Positions 33,705 through 42,625 are shown, counted from the first letter of the stretch. The stretch: 64,000 bases of DNA from Hoeflea prorocentri (GCF_027944115.1 NZ_JAPJZI010000001.1:3782001-3846000), one strand, 5' to 3'. Program-made: numbers and translations. Notes: generated by a model from the sequence alone, not told the origin.

Positions 33705-33731
33705 TGGCAACCGCACCCGAATTCATAGTGC

Positions 33732-33760
33732 AATCGGGCCCGGCACTGCCGGGCCCGATT
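33732..33760 (-). terminator. Hairpin between binding-protein and permease genes
   Basis: AATCGGGCCCGG and CCGGGCCCGATT are exact 12-base arms around a 5-base loop, 10 bases after the binding-protein stop. No strong T run follows, so it probably attenuates or protects the upstream mRNA instead of stopping all transcription. Confidence 0.7.
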
Positions 33761-33770
33761 AGAACCGTGA

Positions 33771-35363
33771 CTATTCGTCAAGCCACAGATCATACCAGCT
33801 GGAGGAGTTCCAGCGCGGTGTGTTGTGGTGGTTTTTCAGCTTTTTGCTGGTGACCGAGATGAACGGATGCTCGATCGCAAAGAGCACCGGCAACTCTGCC
33901 ATGGCCTTGGCCTGTATCGCGTGATACATGGCCGCGCGCTTTTCCGGGTCCAGTTCCGAAGCTGCATCATCGATCATCTTGTCCATTTCATCGGACTGCC
34001 AGCCGAACTGATTGGTCCATGGCGTGCCGACCGGCGCCCCCGAGCGAAGCCAGACCATCGTTGAAACGGCCGGGTCCGAGCGGAACTGGTGCCAGCCATT
34101 GGCCGTGTCGAAATCGTGATCGCGATAGACGCCATTCAGGAAGCCGGGCGCATCGTTGGTCAGCAGCTCCACCTCGATGCCGATCTCCTTCATCGCCTGG
34201 GCATAATACTCGGCCCAGAGCTGGGTGTACTCACCCCAGGGAGCCGGACGGTGACGCAGCTTCAGGCGGACACCGTCGGCATCCGGCTTGTAGCCTGCCT
34301 CATCAAGCAAAGCCTTGGCTTTTTCGACATCGTAGGGATAGGTCTGTACATCGTCCGTGTAGTTTACACCGCCGGTTGACGGAACCGGTCCTTTGCCCGG
34401 CTTTGCAAACCCACGCATGATGGTCTGGATGGCGTCATCGATGTTCAGCCCGTGAGCGATGGCCTGGCGCACGCGCAGGTCAGCCAGCGGCTCGCTGCGG
34501 TGATTGAACTCCAGGGTCGTGTGAGCGACATTGTTCTCATAACCCTGCGTGCCGACCGTGAAACGGTCATCCTTGGACAAACGCTCCACATCGGCCATCG
34601 AGACGCCGATGAAACCGGATTCGTGGATCTCGCCCGTTTCAAGCGCCGCGGCGGCAGCCGAGCGGTCCTTGATGAAACGCCAGACGATGCGATCAAGGTA
34701 GGGATATTCTTCACCGCGCCAATAATCGTCATTGCGTTCGGCCATGACATACTGGCCACGCTCATATTCAACGAACTTGAAAGGCCCTGTACCGACCGGT
34801 GCGGTGTTGTACGGGTTTTTCAGAATATCCGTGCCTTCATAGAGATGTTTGGGCATCGGATGACCAAGGTCCGGCATAGCCGCGACCATCAGGTCCAGAG
34901 GCATCGGTTTTGAATATTTGAAGACGGCCGTATGCGGATCGGGGCAGTCCACCGCCTCAAGATTCTGCTGCAGCGTGGAGGAGTAGTTCAGCAGCTCCTT
35001 CCACATGTTCATTGCGGTGAAGGACACATCATCGCAGGTGAACGGCTTGCCATCGTGCCAGTTCACGCCTTCGCGCAGCTTGAATGTGATTTCCAACCCG
35101 TCGTCGGAGGATGACCAGTCCGTCGCCAGCACGCCGACAACGCCGTCATAGGTCTTGTCGATCAGCGGCTCGACGATCTTGCCGCTCATGTAATAGACGC
35201 CGGTCGAAGCGCGCAGTGCCGGGTTCAGTGTGCGTTGCTCCGAGACAACATGTATCACGGCTGTCCCGCCGCGCTTGGGATCCTCCGAAGCGGCCGGCAG
35301 TGTGGAGGCGAGGACAGCAGCTCCCGCCATCAAAACACTCAGCCTCTTTAAATCAAAACTCAT
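33771..35363 (-). CDS. ABC transporter solute-binding protein, family 5 (DppA/OppA-like)
   Basis: This 530-residue periplasmic receptor has a signal peptide ending near 'STLPAASE' and the family 5 pattern of 'LREGVNWHDGKPFTCDDV' and 'TGPFKFVEYERGQ'. It would bind a peptide, amino-acid derivative or metal chelate. ATG 35363 is 8 bases from AAGGAG, whereas the in-frame ATG at 35369 is only 2 bases away, so I take the second. It heads the seven-gene operon and should be its most abundant product because of the hairpin that follows. Confidence 0.92.
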   Translation of the reverse strand: MSFDLKRLSVLMAGAAVLASTLPAASEDPKRGGTAVIHVVSEQRTLNPALRASTGVYYMSGKIVEPLIDKTYDGVVGVLATDWSSSDDGLEITFKLREGVNWHDGKPFTCDDVSFTAMNMWKELLNYSSTLQQNLEAVDCPDPHTAVFKYSKPMPLDLMVAAMPDLGHPMPKHLYEGTDILKNPYNTAPVGTGPFKFVEYERGQYVMAERNDDYWRGEEYPYLDRIVWRFIKDRSAAAAALETGEIHESGFIGVSMADVERLSKDDRFTVGTQGYENNVAHTTLEFNHRSEPLADLRVRQAIAHGLNIDDAIQTIMRGFAKPGKGPVPSTGGVNYTDDVQTYPYDVEKAKALLDEAGYKPDADGVRLKLRHRPAPWGEYTQLWAEYYAQAMKEIGIEVELLTNDAPGFLNGVYRDHDFDTANGWHQFRSDPAVSTMVWLRSGAPVGTPWTNQFGWQSDEMDKMIDDAASELDPEKRAAMYHAIQAKAMAELPVLFAIEHPFISVTSKKLKNHHNTPRWNSSSWYDLWLDE

Positions 35364-35744
35364 TTCCATTGCTCCTTCCGGTTCACCGAACGTATTTGAT
35401 TATTGCGTTGCCCCATTTATGGCGAAACAATCACCTATAATTCGGCATCGTTGTCAAGTCTTGTTCTATTAATTGTTTGAATTCTGCAAATTTTGCCTAT
35501 TATGTAGCTCAAGATGAGTAAGTTGTGCTAAATTATTAGTCAGCTGGCGTTGCGGCACAGTCGATATGAGGCCCCGGTACCAGGCCTTTGCGGGATGTTT
35601 ATCAACGGGAGATGCGAAGGTGTCCAGTCCAATCGGGAAAGTAGATTTTGCGACCGCACTGGTTCAGGGCCGGAAAACCGGCACGGGAAAATTGCCGCCA
35701 GACGGAAAAGCAACCGATCATTGCGCGCGTTTGAGGAGTAAGAC
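35364..35744. promoter_or_regulatory. Divergent promoter region between ABC operon and Lrp gene
   Basis: The 381-base gap between divergent starts is AT-rich from about 35385 to 35540, which is where both promoters probably lie. The arrangement makes the Lrp-type protein the likely regulator of the ABC operon. I could not pick out a clear repeated operator. From 35541 to 35744 the DNA is GC-richer, and I see no gene with family features. Confidence 0.45.
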
Positions 35745-36257
35745 GTGACCCGAAGCCCACGCAAGAATCCCGGCAAAAAGTCCGCTGAAAACGTGACCTT
35801 CGACAAAGTCGACCGCCACATCCTCGATATCCTTCAGGGTGACAGCGATCGGCCGATCAATTCAATCGCCGAAGAGGTTGGTTTGAGCCCTACACCCTGC
35901 TGGCGACGCGTCAAGCGCCTGGAAGATGCCGGCGTCATCCAGCGGCGGGTGGCGATCGTTGATCAGCGCCGCGCAAATGTTCCGATGACAATCTTCGTCG
36001 GCATCACTGCGCCCAGGCACGCCAAGGGCTGGCTGACCGATTTTCACGCGCTCATAGAGCGTATTCCCGAGGTGGTGGAAGCCTACCGGCTGACCGGCGA
36101 CACCGACTATATTCTGAAGATCGTGGTTCCGGATATCGACCACTACGACCTCGTCTACAAGACGATGATCGACCAACTGGATTTCTCCCAGGTCAGTGCA
36201 TCGATCTCCATGGAAGAGCTGAAGTTCACCACCGCGATCCCAACCAAGTATCTTTGA
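35745..36257 (+). CDS. Lrp/AsnC-family transcriptional regulator
   Basis: This 170-residue protein has the Lrp helix-turn-helix 'NSIAEEVGLSPTPCWRRVKRLE' in the usual place (residues 38-60), and a RAM sensor domain with 'EAYRLTGDTDYILKIVV'. Such regulators sense amino acids. It begins with GTG 35745, 6 bases after GAGGAG. Being divergent from the ABC importer operon with its amine-metabolising enzymes, it most probably controls that operon in response to its cargo. Confidence 0.9.
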   Translation: MTRSPRKNPGKKSAENVTFDKVDRHILDILQGDSDRPINSIAEEVGLSPTPCWRRVKRLEDAGVIQRRVAIVDQRRANVPMTIFVGITAPRHAKGWLTDFHALIERIPEVVEAYRLTGDTDYILKIVVPDIDHYDLVYKTMIDQLDFSQVSASISMEELKFTTAIPTKYL

Positions 36258-36281
36258 CCGGTTGAGGGGCGGATTTGCGCA

Positions 36282-36656
36282 TCAGTCGCGTTTGCCGGCA
36301 GTCGACATTTTGCGCGCCGGATCGTAAAGGCCGCCGCCAAGGTTTTCATGCCCCCACTGCATGATCTGAAGCAACACCGGCTCCAGTTCTCTGCCGGTGT
36401 CCGTCAGGAAATAGCGATAGCGGACAGGGCGGTCCTGATAGGCCTCCCGCTGGACAAGCCCCCACTGCATCAGCCTTTTGAGACGCTGCGAGAGCTGATT
36501 GGTCGGCATGCGCTCGTCGCTGGTCTGCAGATCCTGAAAGGTATGTTTGCCGTGCCACATCAGATCTCGGACGATAAGCAGAGTCCAACGGTCTCCCAGC
36601 AATTCAAGACTGCGGGCGATGGAACACCGTGAGCGGAAGTCGTGATTCATGTCCAT
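36282..36656 (-). CDS. HxlR-family transcriptional regulator
   Basis: This 124-residue winged-helix protein has the family pattern 'CSIARSLELLGDRWTLLIVRDL' and 'RMPTNQLSQRLKRLMQWGL', and 'RYRYFLTDTGRELEPVL' in the wing. HxlR proteins usually control an adjacent divergent gene and respond to electrophiles or oxidation of a cysteine; Cys11 is present. The divergent neighbour is the cysteine-synthase-like gene, and a fitting palindrome lies between them. Confidence 0.88.
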   Translation of the reverse strand: MDMNHDFRSRCSIARSLELLGDRWTLLIVRDLMWHGKHTFQDLQTSDERMPTNQLSQRLKRLMQWGLVQREAYQDRPVRYRYFLTDTGRELEPVLLQIMQWGHENLGGGLYDPARKMSTAGKRD

Positions 36657-36724
36657 GCAGACGCCCTTTCCCGTTCCCGGCAGAATACGTCACCGACTTT
36701 CAAAACGAAAGCTTGTTTTCCGAA

Positions 36725-36747
36725 GTTACTTTCGTTATGAAAGTGAC
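36725..36747. promoter_or_regulatory. HxlR operator candidate
   Basis: GTTACTTTC and GAAAGTGAC are inverted 9-base arms (8 of 9 pair) with a 5-base spacer. The site lies 27 bases before the cysteine-synthase-like start and faces the HxlR gene. The ACTTTC/GAAAGT form resembles other HxlR targets. Confidence 0.6.
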
Positions 36748-36774
36748 TAATTTCATCGCCCCATGGGAGCCATC

Positions 36775-37686
36775 ATGCCGACTATCGGAAATACCCCGCT
36801 GATCAAGCTGGAACGATTGACCGATAAGGACAGCGCGGATGTCTACGTCAAATGGGAAGGCGCAAACCCCACCGGGAGCATGAAGGACCGCATGGCTCTT
36901 TCGATGATCGAAGGGGCAGAACGGCGTGGCGACCTAAAACCGGGCGGACGCGTGGTGGAGTATACCGGCGGCAGCACCGGCAGTTCGCTGGCGATGGTCT
37001 GCACCATTCGCGGATATGAGGCATATTTTGTTTCCTCCAACGGCTTTTCGGAGGAAAAACTGAAGACGATGCGGGCCTTTGGCGCCGAGGTCGAGATCGT
37101 CCATGCAGAGGACGGCGTTCTGACCGCCGGGATAATCGACCGTATGATCGCCCGCACGCGGACCCTCGCAGATGAGCCCGGAACGTTCTGGCCGGATCAG
37201 GTAAATAATCCTGACAACAGGCGCGGCTACCGTGGCATGGGACGCGAAATCCTTGAACAGGTGAAGGTCCCGGTGGACGAGTTTGTTATGGCGGCGGGCG
37301 GTGGCGGATGTATCTCTGGCAATGCGGAAATCCTGAAAAGCCGCAATCCGGAGACACACGTCGTGGCGGTCGAACCCTATCATGTGCGCAACATATCGGG
37401 AGGCGACACTGGCGGCACGCACAAGCTCGAGGGTATCGGCCTGTCCTTCGTCCCGAGCATCCTGCGAACAGACCTCATCGATGACGTTATGCCGGTCAGG
37501 GACGAAGACGCCTATTGGGGCGCACGTCAACTGGCGCGGAAGGAAGGGCTGATCTGCGGAGTGACATCGGGCGCCAATATCTGGGCCGCCCTCCAGCGCG
37601 CAAAACACCTCGGACCCGACAAAACGATCGTTACCGTGATTATAGACAGCGGCCTGCGCTATCTGAACGGCGATCTGTATCAATGA
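36775..37686 (+). CDS. Cysteine synthase-family PLP enzyme with altered substrate loops
   Basis: This 303-residue fold-type II PLP enzyme begins 'PTIGNTPLIKLE' and has Lys37 in 'NPTGSMKDR', as in O-acetylserine sulfhydrylases. The asparagine loop reads T-G-G-S-T-G instead of the usual T-S-G-N-T-G, and the phosphate loop reads 'GGGGCISG' instead of G-T-G-G-T-xx-G. The substrate is therefore likely to differ from O-acetylserine plus sulfide. I take ATG 36775 because GGGAG lies 6 bases before it and the family usually starts close to I-G-N-T-P. It is controlled, by position, by the HxlR regulator. Confidence 0.82.
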   Translation: MPTIGNTPLIKLERLTDKDSADVYVKWEGANPTGSMKDRMALSMIEGAERRGDLKPGGRVVEYTGGSTGSSLAMVCTIRGYEAYFVSSNGFSEEKLKTMRAFGAEVEIVHAEDGVLTAGIIDRMIARTRTLADEPGTFWPDQVNNPDNRRGYRGMGREILEQVKVPVDEFVMAAGGGGCISGNAEILKSRNPETHVVAVEPYHVRNISGGDTGGTHKLEGIGLSFVPSILRTDLIDDVMPVRDEDAYWGARQLARKEGLICGVTSGANIWAALQRAKHLGPDKTIVTVIIDSGLRYLNGDLYQ

Positions 37687-37814
37687 TATCATCTGCGGAA
37701 TGATTGCCCACTTCAAACCTCATCCGGAGGGGTGCCGCGGATTGGACGGATGGCCGCTTTGACAACCCAACGACGACACATCACTTGTTCAACGGATAGA
37801 AGAAAGCCTACCCG

Positions 37815-38552
37815 TTGAATAACCTGACACTGAAAATTGGAGATCAGACCACCGCCTGTCGAACCGGAGGGGCCGGTCCATCCACAGTCGTTTTGCTGTC
37901 CGGGCTCGGCGAAGGCATGAAAACCTGGGATGGCATCGCCTCAAGCCTGGAATCGCACGTTCAAATATTCACCTATGATCGGCCCGGATATGGCGGCAGC
38001 TCCCACCCGCCTGATTGCAAGGACAGCCGTGACGGCCGATTTGTCGCAGATCATCTCAAGGCATGTCTGGACGCGGCGGAAATTCAGCCTCCCTACATCC
38101 TCACCGGTCACTCAATGGGCGGGTTATATGCACTGGCTTTTGTCAAGGCACATCGCGAGCTGGTTTCGGGCCTTGTGCTTATCGATAGCCGCATGCCAGC
38201 ATTCTCTTCGGCGTGCCTGAGCGCCGGGCTTTCCCCGGAGCCGCGCTGGTTCTTCAAATTGTTGTTTCCGCGCCAGTTGAAGGCCGAAGTGAGAGGAGCG
38301 ATAGCGGCGGAACAACAAGCCGCACGCCCTGAGGACCTCCACGGTTTGCCGGTGACCGCCATCGTCGCATCAAGACGCGACAAAGGCATGAGCGAACCGA
38401 TGTTCGAGATTTTCCGGCAGTTGCAGTTAGATTTCGTCCGTCAGACCGAACTCGGACGCGTGGTAATTTCCGAATCGAGTGGTCACTATGTCCATCAAGA
38501 AGACCCTTCACTGGTGACCGAAGAAATCCTGCGAGTAGCTCGTGAACATTAG
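37815..38552 (+). CDS. Alpha/beta hydrolase
   Basis: This 245-residue cytosolic hydrolase has 'LLSGLGEGMKTWDGI' at the oxyanion strand, the nucleophile in 'LTGHSMGGLYAL' (G-H-S-M-G) and the base in 'SGHYVHQEDP'. The substrate is unknown. It starts with TTG 37815; the next ATG would remove the first core strands. The GNAT gene begins inside its last codons (11-base overlap), so the two are co-expressed. Confidence 0.8.
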   Translation: MNNLTLKIGDQTTACRTGGAGPSTVVLLSGLGEGMKTWDGIASSLESHVQIFTYDRPGYGGSSHPPDCKDSRDGRFVADHLKACLDAAEIQPPYILTGHSMGGLYALAFVKAHRELVSGLVLIDSRMPAFSSACLSAGLSPEPRWFFKLLFPRQLKAEVRGAIAAEQQAARPEDLHGLPVTAIVASRRDKGMSEPMFEIFRQLQLDFVRQTELGRVVISESSGHYVHQEDPSLVTEEILRVAREH

Positions 38553-39006
38553 AGTGCAATCGCGGCCTTTCGCGTCGAGCGACCTTTCCGTCTGTCTGGC
38601 GATATTCGACAGTAATGTTCCGACCTACTTTGCGCGGCAGGAACGCAGCGATTTTTGCACATATCTGGAAAGCGTCGATGCCGGCGACAGTCCCTATCTG
38701 GTGCTTGTCCGGGATGATCTGGTGGTCGCTTGCGGCGGGCTAATTATCGAACCAGGCAAGCGCAAGGCCCATCTTGCCTGGGGAATGGTCGACAGGTCGT
38801 TTCACCGGCAGGGGGTCGGAACACGGTTGACGCAGGAAAGGCTGGCCTTGGCGCGGGCCATACCGGATATCGAACAGCTGGAGCTGGCGACAAGTCAGCA
38901 CACCCACGGGTTTTATGAGGGTTTCGGCTTCACTGTCTCAAAAATCACGCCTGACGGCCACGCTCCCGGGCTGGATCGCTGGGATATGGTGCTGCATTTG
39001 AGATAG
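38542..39006 (+). CDS. GNAT-family N-acetyltransferase
   Basis: This 154-residue protein has the acetyl-CoA loop 'HRQGVGTRL' (Q-x-x-G-x-G/T) near residue 92 and ends in 'FYEGFGFTV', the usual GNAT strand 5 to 7 pattern. It starts with GTG 38542 overlapping the hydrolase stop. The substrate is unknown. The gap from 39007 to 39211 (205 bases) holds no gene I can support. Confidence 0.85.
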   Translation: MNIRVQSRPFASSDLSVCLAIFDSNVPTYFARQERSDFCTYLESVDAGDSPYLVLVRDDLVVACGGLIIEPGKRKAHLAWGMVDRSFHRQGVGTRLTQERLALARAIPDIEQLELATSQHTHGFYEGFGFTVSKITPDGHAPGLDRWDMVLHLR

Positions 39007-39211
39007 GCGCCGCCTTTGCGGCAAACACACGCGGCTCCGCGTCGGCATGGACTTTAAAACGCATCTGTGTTTTCAGTTCACCGTGATGACCTTGTTTCAG
39101 AAACCGTGCGACCACCATAGGGGTCGAATTATATTCCCGGCCTGATCCGCCGGGCCGGGCAGTCTGTATCTGAATTTTCACTGTGCGCCACGCATCTGAC
39201 AGGGCAAGCTC

Positions 39212-39727
39212 ATGACCCAAACGACTCCAAAACTGCATCTCGTTTGCGGCAAGGCCGCCTCGGGAAAATCAACGCTGACAGCAAAACTGGGCCAGGTGGC
39301 GGGGACAATCGTCATTGCAGAAGATGACTGGCTGGCCACGCTTTTCGGCGACCAGATGTCATCGATCTCGGACTATGCGCGGTGTGCCGCCCGATTGCGC
39401 GACGTTATGGGACCTCATGTCGTCTCCCTGCTCAAGGCCGGTCTCTCCGTCGCACTGGACTTCCCGGCGAACACAATCGCGGCGCGGGCCTGGATGCGCG
39501 GCATTGCTGAAGACGGGCACGCGACGGCGGAGCTGCATTATCTGGATGTTCCGGACGAAATATGCAAAGCGAGACTTAGGGCGCGAAACGCCGGAGGCGA
39601 GCATCCGTTTTCCGTAACGAACGAGCAATTCGACACGCTCTCCAGCTACTTTGTCGCCCCGGGCCCGGACGAGGGATTTGATATTATGCATCACCGCGCG
39701 GATGATGGAACGCCGAACCCCGATTGA
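39212..39727 (+). CDS. P-loop kinase-like ATPase (AAA_33 type)
   Basis: This 171-residue protein has Walker A 'GKAASGKSTL' at residues 13-22 and a DxxW-type acidic motif 'AEDDWLATLF'. It resembles small-molecule or nucleoside kinases of the AAA_33 group, which also includes zeta-toxin relatives. No antitoxin-like gene lies upstream, so a toxin role is not supported. It converges on the SAP-domain gene with 15 bases between the stops. Confidence 0.8.
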   Translation: MTQTTPKLHLVCGKAASGKSTLTAKLGQVAGTIVIAEDDWLATLFGDQMSSISDYARCAARLRDVMGPHVVSLLKAGLSVALDFPANTIAARAWMRGIAEDGHATAELHYLDVPDEICKARLRARNAGGEHPFSVTNEQFDTLSSYFVAPGPDEGFDIMHHRADDGTPNPD

Positions 39728-39742
39728 AGCGGGATAAACCGG

Positions 39743-40369
39743 CTAGTCTTCCCCGCCGAGTTTCAAGTCGCTGCGGTCATAGACATGGCGCCCTGTGGCT
39801 GAAGGTCTCTTGATCTTTTCCGCCCAGATCCGACGGACGTCCGACAGGCCGAGATCAGGATTGTCCTCAAGAAAGTCGCGCGTGTACTGATTGAACTGAT
39901 TGTGATCCTTGATCCTGGTTCGGTAACCCGGCGTGTTTTCCATGTCCTTGATTTGAAGATATGCCGCGCAGGCATCACCCAGCGTCCTGCCGGTGTTCGA
40001 TTTCATCCATTCCATGAAGGCGATGTTGAACTTGAACTGATCGCCGACAGCGCTTTTGAAGAAGCGCCTCACATTCTGGGTGTTCTTGTAGCTGTCCGTA
40101 ATCACGGTCTCATGGGTCAGCGCTTCGCTGTGCCAGTCGAATTTTGATTTGGTCCGCACCTTCTCATCGCCCGGAAACTTCGTCTCGCCAGTATCAAGAT
40201 AATGCGCAATGCGATCCAGGATGACGAATTTCCCGGAAGTCGTTTTCACACCGATTGTACGGGCATGGGCTATCAGTTCATCCTTGCGCCAATACCATCT
40301 TTTCAGCTCGTCACCGCTGGTGATCCGGTTGATGTCCGGGCGAATATCTGACGGTTCGTCGTCTTGCAT
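39743..40369 (-). CDS. SAP-domain / DUF6434-type protein
   Basis: This 208-residue protein has an N-terminal SAP-like helix pair ('DELKRWYWRKDELIAHARTIG' in two pieces, then 'TTSGKFVILDRIAHYLDTG') and a C-terminal part rich in aromatic and basic residues that matches the DUF6434 pattern ('FDWHSEALTHETVITDSYKN' region). SAP motifs bind DNA or RNA, so a nucleic-acid-associated role is possible. ATG 40369 has AGGA 11 bases upstream; the frame to 40408 lacks a better start. Confidence 0.72.
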   Translation of the reverse strand: MQDDEPSDIRPDINRITSGDELKRWYWRKDELIAHARTIGVKTTSGKFVILDRIAHYLDTGETKFPGDEKVRTKSKFDWHSEALTHETVITDSYKNTQNVRRFFKSAVGDQFKFNIAFMEWMKSNTGRTLGDACAAYLQIKDMENTPGYRTRIKDHNQFNQYTRDFLEDNPDLGLSDVRRIWAEKIKRPSATGRHVYDRSDLKLGGED

Positions 40370-40823
40370 TGAGCGTCGTTCCTGTTGAGCCAAACGCCGC
40401 AAATTCAACTACCGCGGCCAGGGAAACGCCAATACTATCAATCGAACCCGACCGGAAATCCAGAGCCGGCTGCGGCCGCGATGCAGTCACCTGCAACAAA
40501 TGGCTTGCCGCGCCAGCCGATGGCGGCAATGCGAGCTGACGCGGCGGCAATATTACAAGGCAGATTTGAAGGCAGGCGCGGAGCGCTGACTGCGTTACCG
40601 CGATCTGTCAGAGCGGTATATGCCGTAAGGGATAGGCGAAATGCATTGTAAACCCGCCGCACGTCTACTATATGCTGCTCGTACGTTATACATTCGTTTG
40701 GGCGCGACCTCGATATCCGGTACGCCGTTTAACCAAGTTTCATCCTGACAATGTGAGCGATAGGCCACCTGAGCCAGCGCGCTGTGCGTGAGCCAGCTGG
40801 TTGCATTGAAAGGGATGTCTGCA
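40370..40823. promoter_or_regulatory. Upstream region and long leader of the cold-shock gene
   Basis: No gene is seen in these 454 bases. The part from about 40630 to 40823 probably contains the promoter and the long untranslated leader usual for cold-shock genes. The word TGAGCCAGC occurs twice (around 40769 and 40791), just before the ribosome site. Confidence 0.4.
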
Positions 40824-41036
40824 ATGACACAAGGTACAGTTAAGTTCTTCAACATGGCCAAGGGCTTTGGCTTCATTCAACCAGACGATGGTTCGAAAGA
40901 CGCATTTGTCCATATCTCGGCACTCGAGCGCTCCGGCATCAGCTCGCTCACCGAAGGCCAGAAAGTCGAGTACGAACTTCAAACCGACAGCAGGTCTGGC
41001 AAACAGGCCGCGGAAAATCTGACCGTTTTATCCTGA
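40824..41036 (+). CDS. Cold-shock protein (CspA family)
   Basis: This 70-residue nucleic-acid-binding protein is a single cold-shock domain with RNP1 'KGFGFI' and RNP2 'DAFVHIS'. It acts as an RNA chaperone. ATG 40824 is 9 bases from AAAGGG; the in-frame ATG at 40815 touches that site and is unlikely. It precedes the S21 gene by 253 bases, an order well known from Hyphomicrobiales. Confidence 0.93.
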   Translation: MTQGTVKFFNMAKGFGFIQPDDGSKDAFVHISALERSGISSLTEGQKVEYELQTDSRSGKQAAENLTVLS

Positions 41037-41289
41037 TGCGACAGTGCCGGCTTTGGCCGGTATTAGCGCGTTCCCAAAGCTGCTCTGACAAAATGCTGAC
41101 CACGGATGTACTGGCAGCACGAGCGGCCTTGGGGGCGAAGCCTGTCATGCATTTCAAGCCGAAACACATGCGTGACGATCAATGCCGGCGCCGCAAATCA
41201 GGCGCAAGAACCAGCGCTTCGCCGATGGGTGGGGCGCGCACGGTTCGATCAATCTGTCAGACAGTCACCGCTCACCAGCAAGGATGAAC

Positions 41290-41517
41290 ATGCGCATACT
41301 TGTAAGAGACAACAATATCGACCAAGCCCTTCGGATCATGAAGAAGAAGTTGCAGCGCGAGGGCGTGTTTCGCGAAATGAAGGCCAGGCGCGCATACGAA
41401 AAACCTTCCGAGAAAAGGTCACGCCAAAAGGCGGAAGCCATTCGCCGGTCACGGAAGGCCGTTCGCAAGCTGGCGCAGCGTGAGGGATTGCTCCCTTCGC
41501 GAAAGCGAAATGCATAA
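41290..41517 (+). CDS. rpsU: 30S ribosomal protein bS21
   Basis: This 75-residue basic protein matches bS21: '[18 protein letters not shown]' at the start, then '[13 protein letters not shown]' and an Arg/Lys-rich tail. bS21 helps initiation near the anti-Shine-Dalgarno region of 16S rRNA. ATG 41290 is chosen because AAGGA lies 5 bases upstream; the ATG at 41284 overlaps that site. The last codons overlap the desaturase start by 8 bases. The 253-base gap before it holds a small CCGGC/GCCGG hairpin at 41047-41060. Confidence 0.94.
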   Translation: MRILVRDNNIDQALRIMKKKLQREGVFREMKARRAYEKPSEKRSRQKAEAIRRSRKAVRKLAQREGLLPSRKRNA

Positions 41518-42550
41518 CCGCCCGGCAGGCCTTGAGGATAAACCATTGGCCCCGGCTTCCGATGCGCGGAGTTTGGCTCACAGTCTGATGCAGTACCGTC
41601 AGCCTGACACCTTGCGCGCGATCGCAGAGATCGCTGTGTCACTCGTTCCGTTTGTCGCGCTTTGGGTACTCATGTGGAGCCTCATCGAGATAAACTACCT
41701 TCTGGTTTTGGTCATTGCGGTACCGGCCGCGGGCCTGCTGGTCCGGATTTTCATGATTCAGCATGATTGCGGTCATGGCTCCTACTTTCGCTACAAAAAA
41801 GCAAACGACTGGGTGGGGCGCATAGCCGGTGTGCTGACTTTCACCCCCTACAGCATGTGGCGACGCGTGCACGCCTTACATCACGCCAACTCCGGAAATC
41901 TGGACAAACGGGGTTTCGGCGATGTTCACACACTCACGGTCGATGAATATCGCTCAAAAACACTGTGGGGGCGGCTCACGTACCGATTGTATCGCAATCC
42001 GCTCGTCATGTTCGGAATCGGTCCGGCGTTCCTGTTTCTGTTCCAGCATCGCCTGCCGGTCGGGATGATGCGCGCCGGCTGGCAGCCGTGGATCAGTTCG
42101 ATGGGAACGAACCTGTCCATTCTTGTGTTTTGCGGCGTGCTTGTCTGGCTGGTCGGCCTGAAGACCTTCGTTCTCATTCACGGGCCGATCGTTCTCATAG
42201 CGGCCTCCGTCGGCGTCTGGCTCTTCTTTGTGCAGCACCAGTTTGAAGACACGGTGTGGGACAATGACGACGACTGGAACTGGCACCATGCCGCGTTACA
42301 TGGCAGCTCCCATTATGATCTGCCGCGGGTCCTGCACTGGTTCACCGCCAATATCGGCTTGCACCATGTCCATCATCTTTGCAGCCGAATCCCGTTTTAT
42401 TCACTTCAGCGCGTTTTGAGAGATCATCCCGAATTGAGGGACGTCAGCACGGTGACACTGGCCGAAAGCCTCGCCTGCGTTCGCCTGGTTCTGTGGGACA
42501 GCGCGCAGCGCCGGCTTGTGACATTTCGCGAGGCGAATTCAACCAGTTGA
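41510..42550 (+). CDS. Membrane fatty acid desaturase
   Basis: This 346-residue integral membrane di-iron enzyme has the three histidine boxes: 'HDCGH' (85-89), 'HALHH' (121-125) and 'HHVHH' (285-289), with hydrophobic segments near residues 40-80 and 165-240. It introduces a double bond into acyl chains and so adjusts membrane fluidity. ATG 41510 overlaps the S21 stop by 8 bases. Linkage to a cold-shock protein and S21 suggests a shared response to low temperature. Confidence 0.88.
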   Translation: MHNRPAGLEDKPLAPASDARSLAHSLMQYRQPDTLRAIAEIAVSLVPFVALWVLMWSLIEINYLLVLVIAVPAAGLLVRIFMIQHDCGHGSYFRYKKANDWVGRIAGVLTFTPYSMWRRVHALHHANSGNLDKRGFGDVHTLTVDEYRSKTLWGRLTYRLYRNPLVMFGIGPAFLFLFQHRLPVGMMRAGWQPWISSMGTNLSILVFCGVLVWLVGLKTFVLIHGPIVLIAASVGVWLFFVQHQFEDTVWDNDDDWNWHHAALHGSSHYDLPRVLHWFTANIGLHHVHHLCSRIPFYSLQRVLRDHPELRDVSTVTLAESLACVRLVLWDSAQRRLVTFREANSTS

Positions 42551-42585
42551 TGCCGTCATGCAAATCCGTATAGGCAGCTTTCTCC

Positions 42586-42608
42586 GAGCCCGGAGCTTCA
42601 CCGGGCTC
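42586..42608. terminator. Hairpin between convergent desaturase and OsmC genes
   Basis: GAGCCCGG and CCGGGCTC are exact 8-base arms with a 7-base loop, between the two stops. It can serve both strands, although T runs are weak. Confidence 0.6.
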
Positions 42609-42625
42609 AGCCCATCGAACCAGCA

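Noticed and set aside
39212-40369. Zeta-like kinase and SAP-domain protein as a toxin-antitoxin pair
   Set aside because: The genes converge tail to tail, so they are not an operon, and neither looks like an antitoxin.
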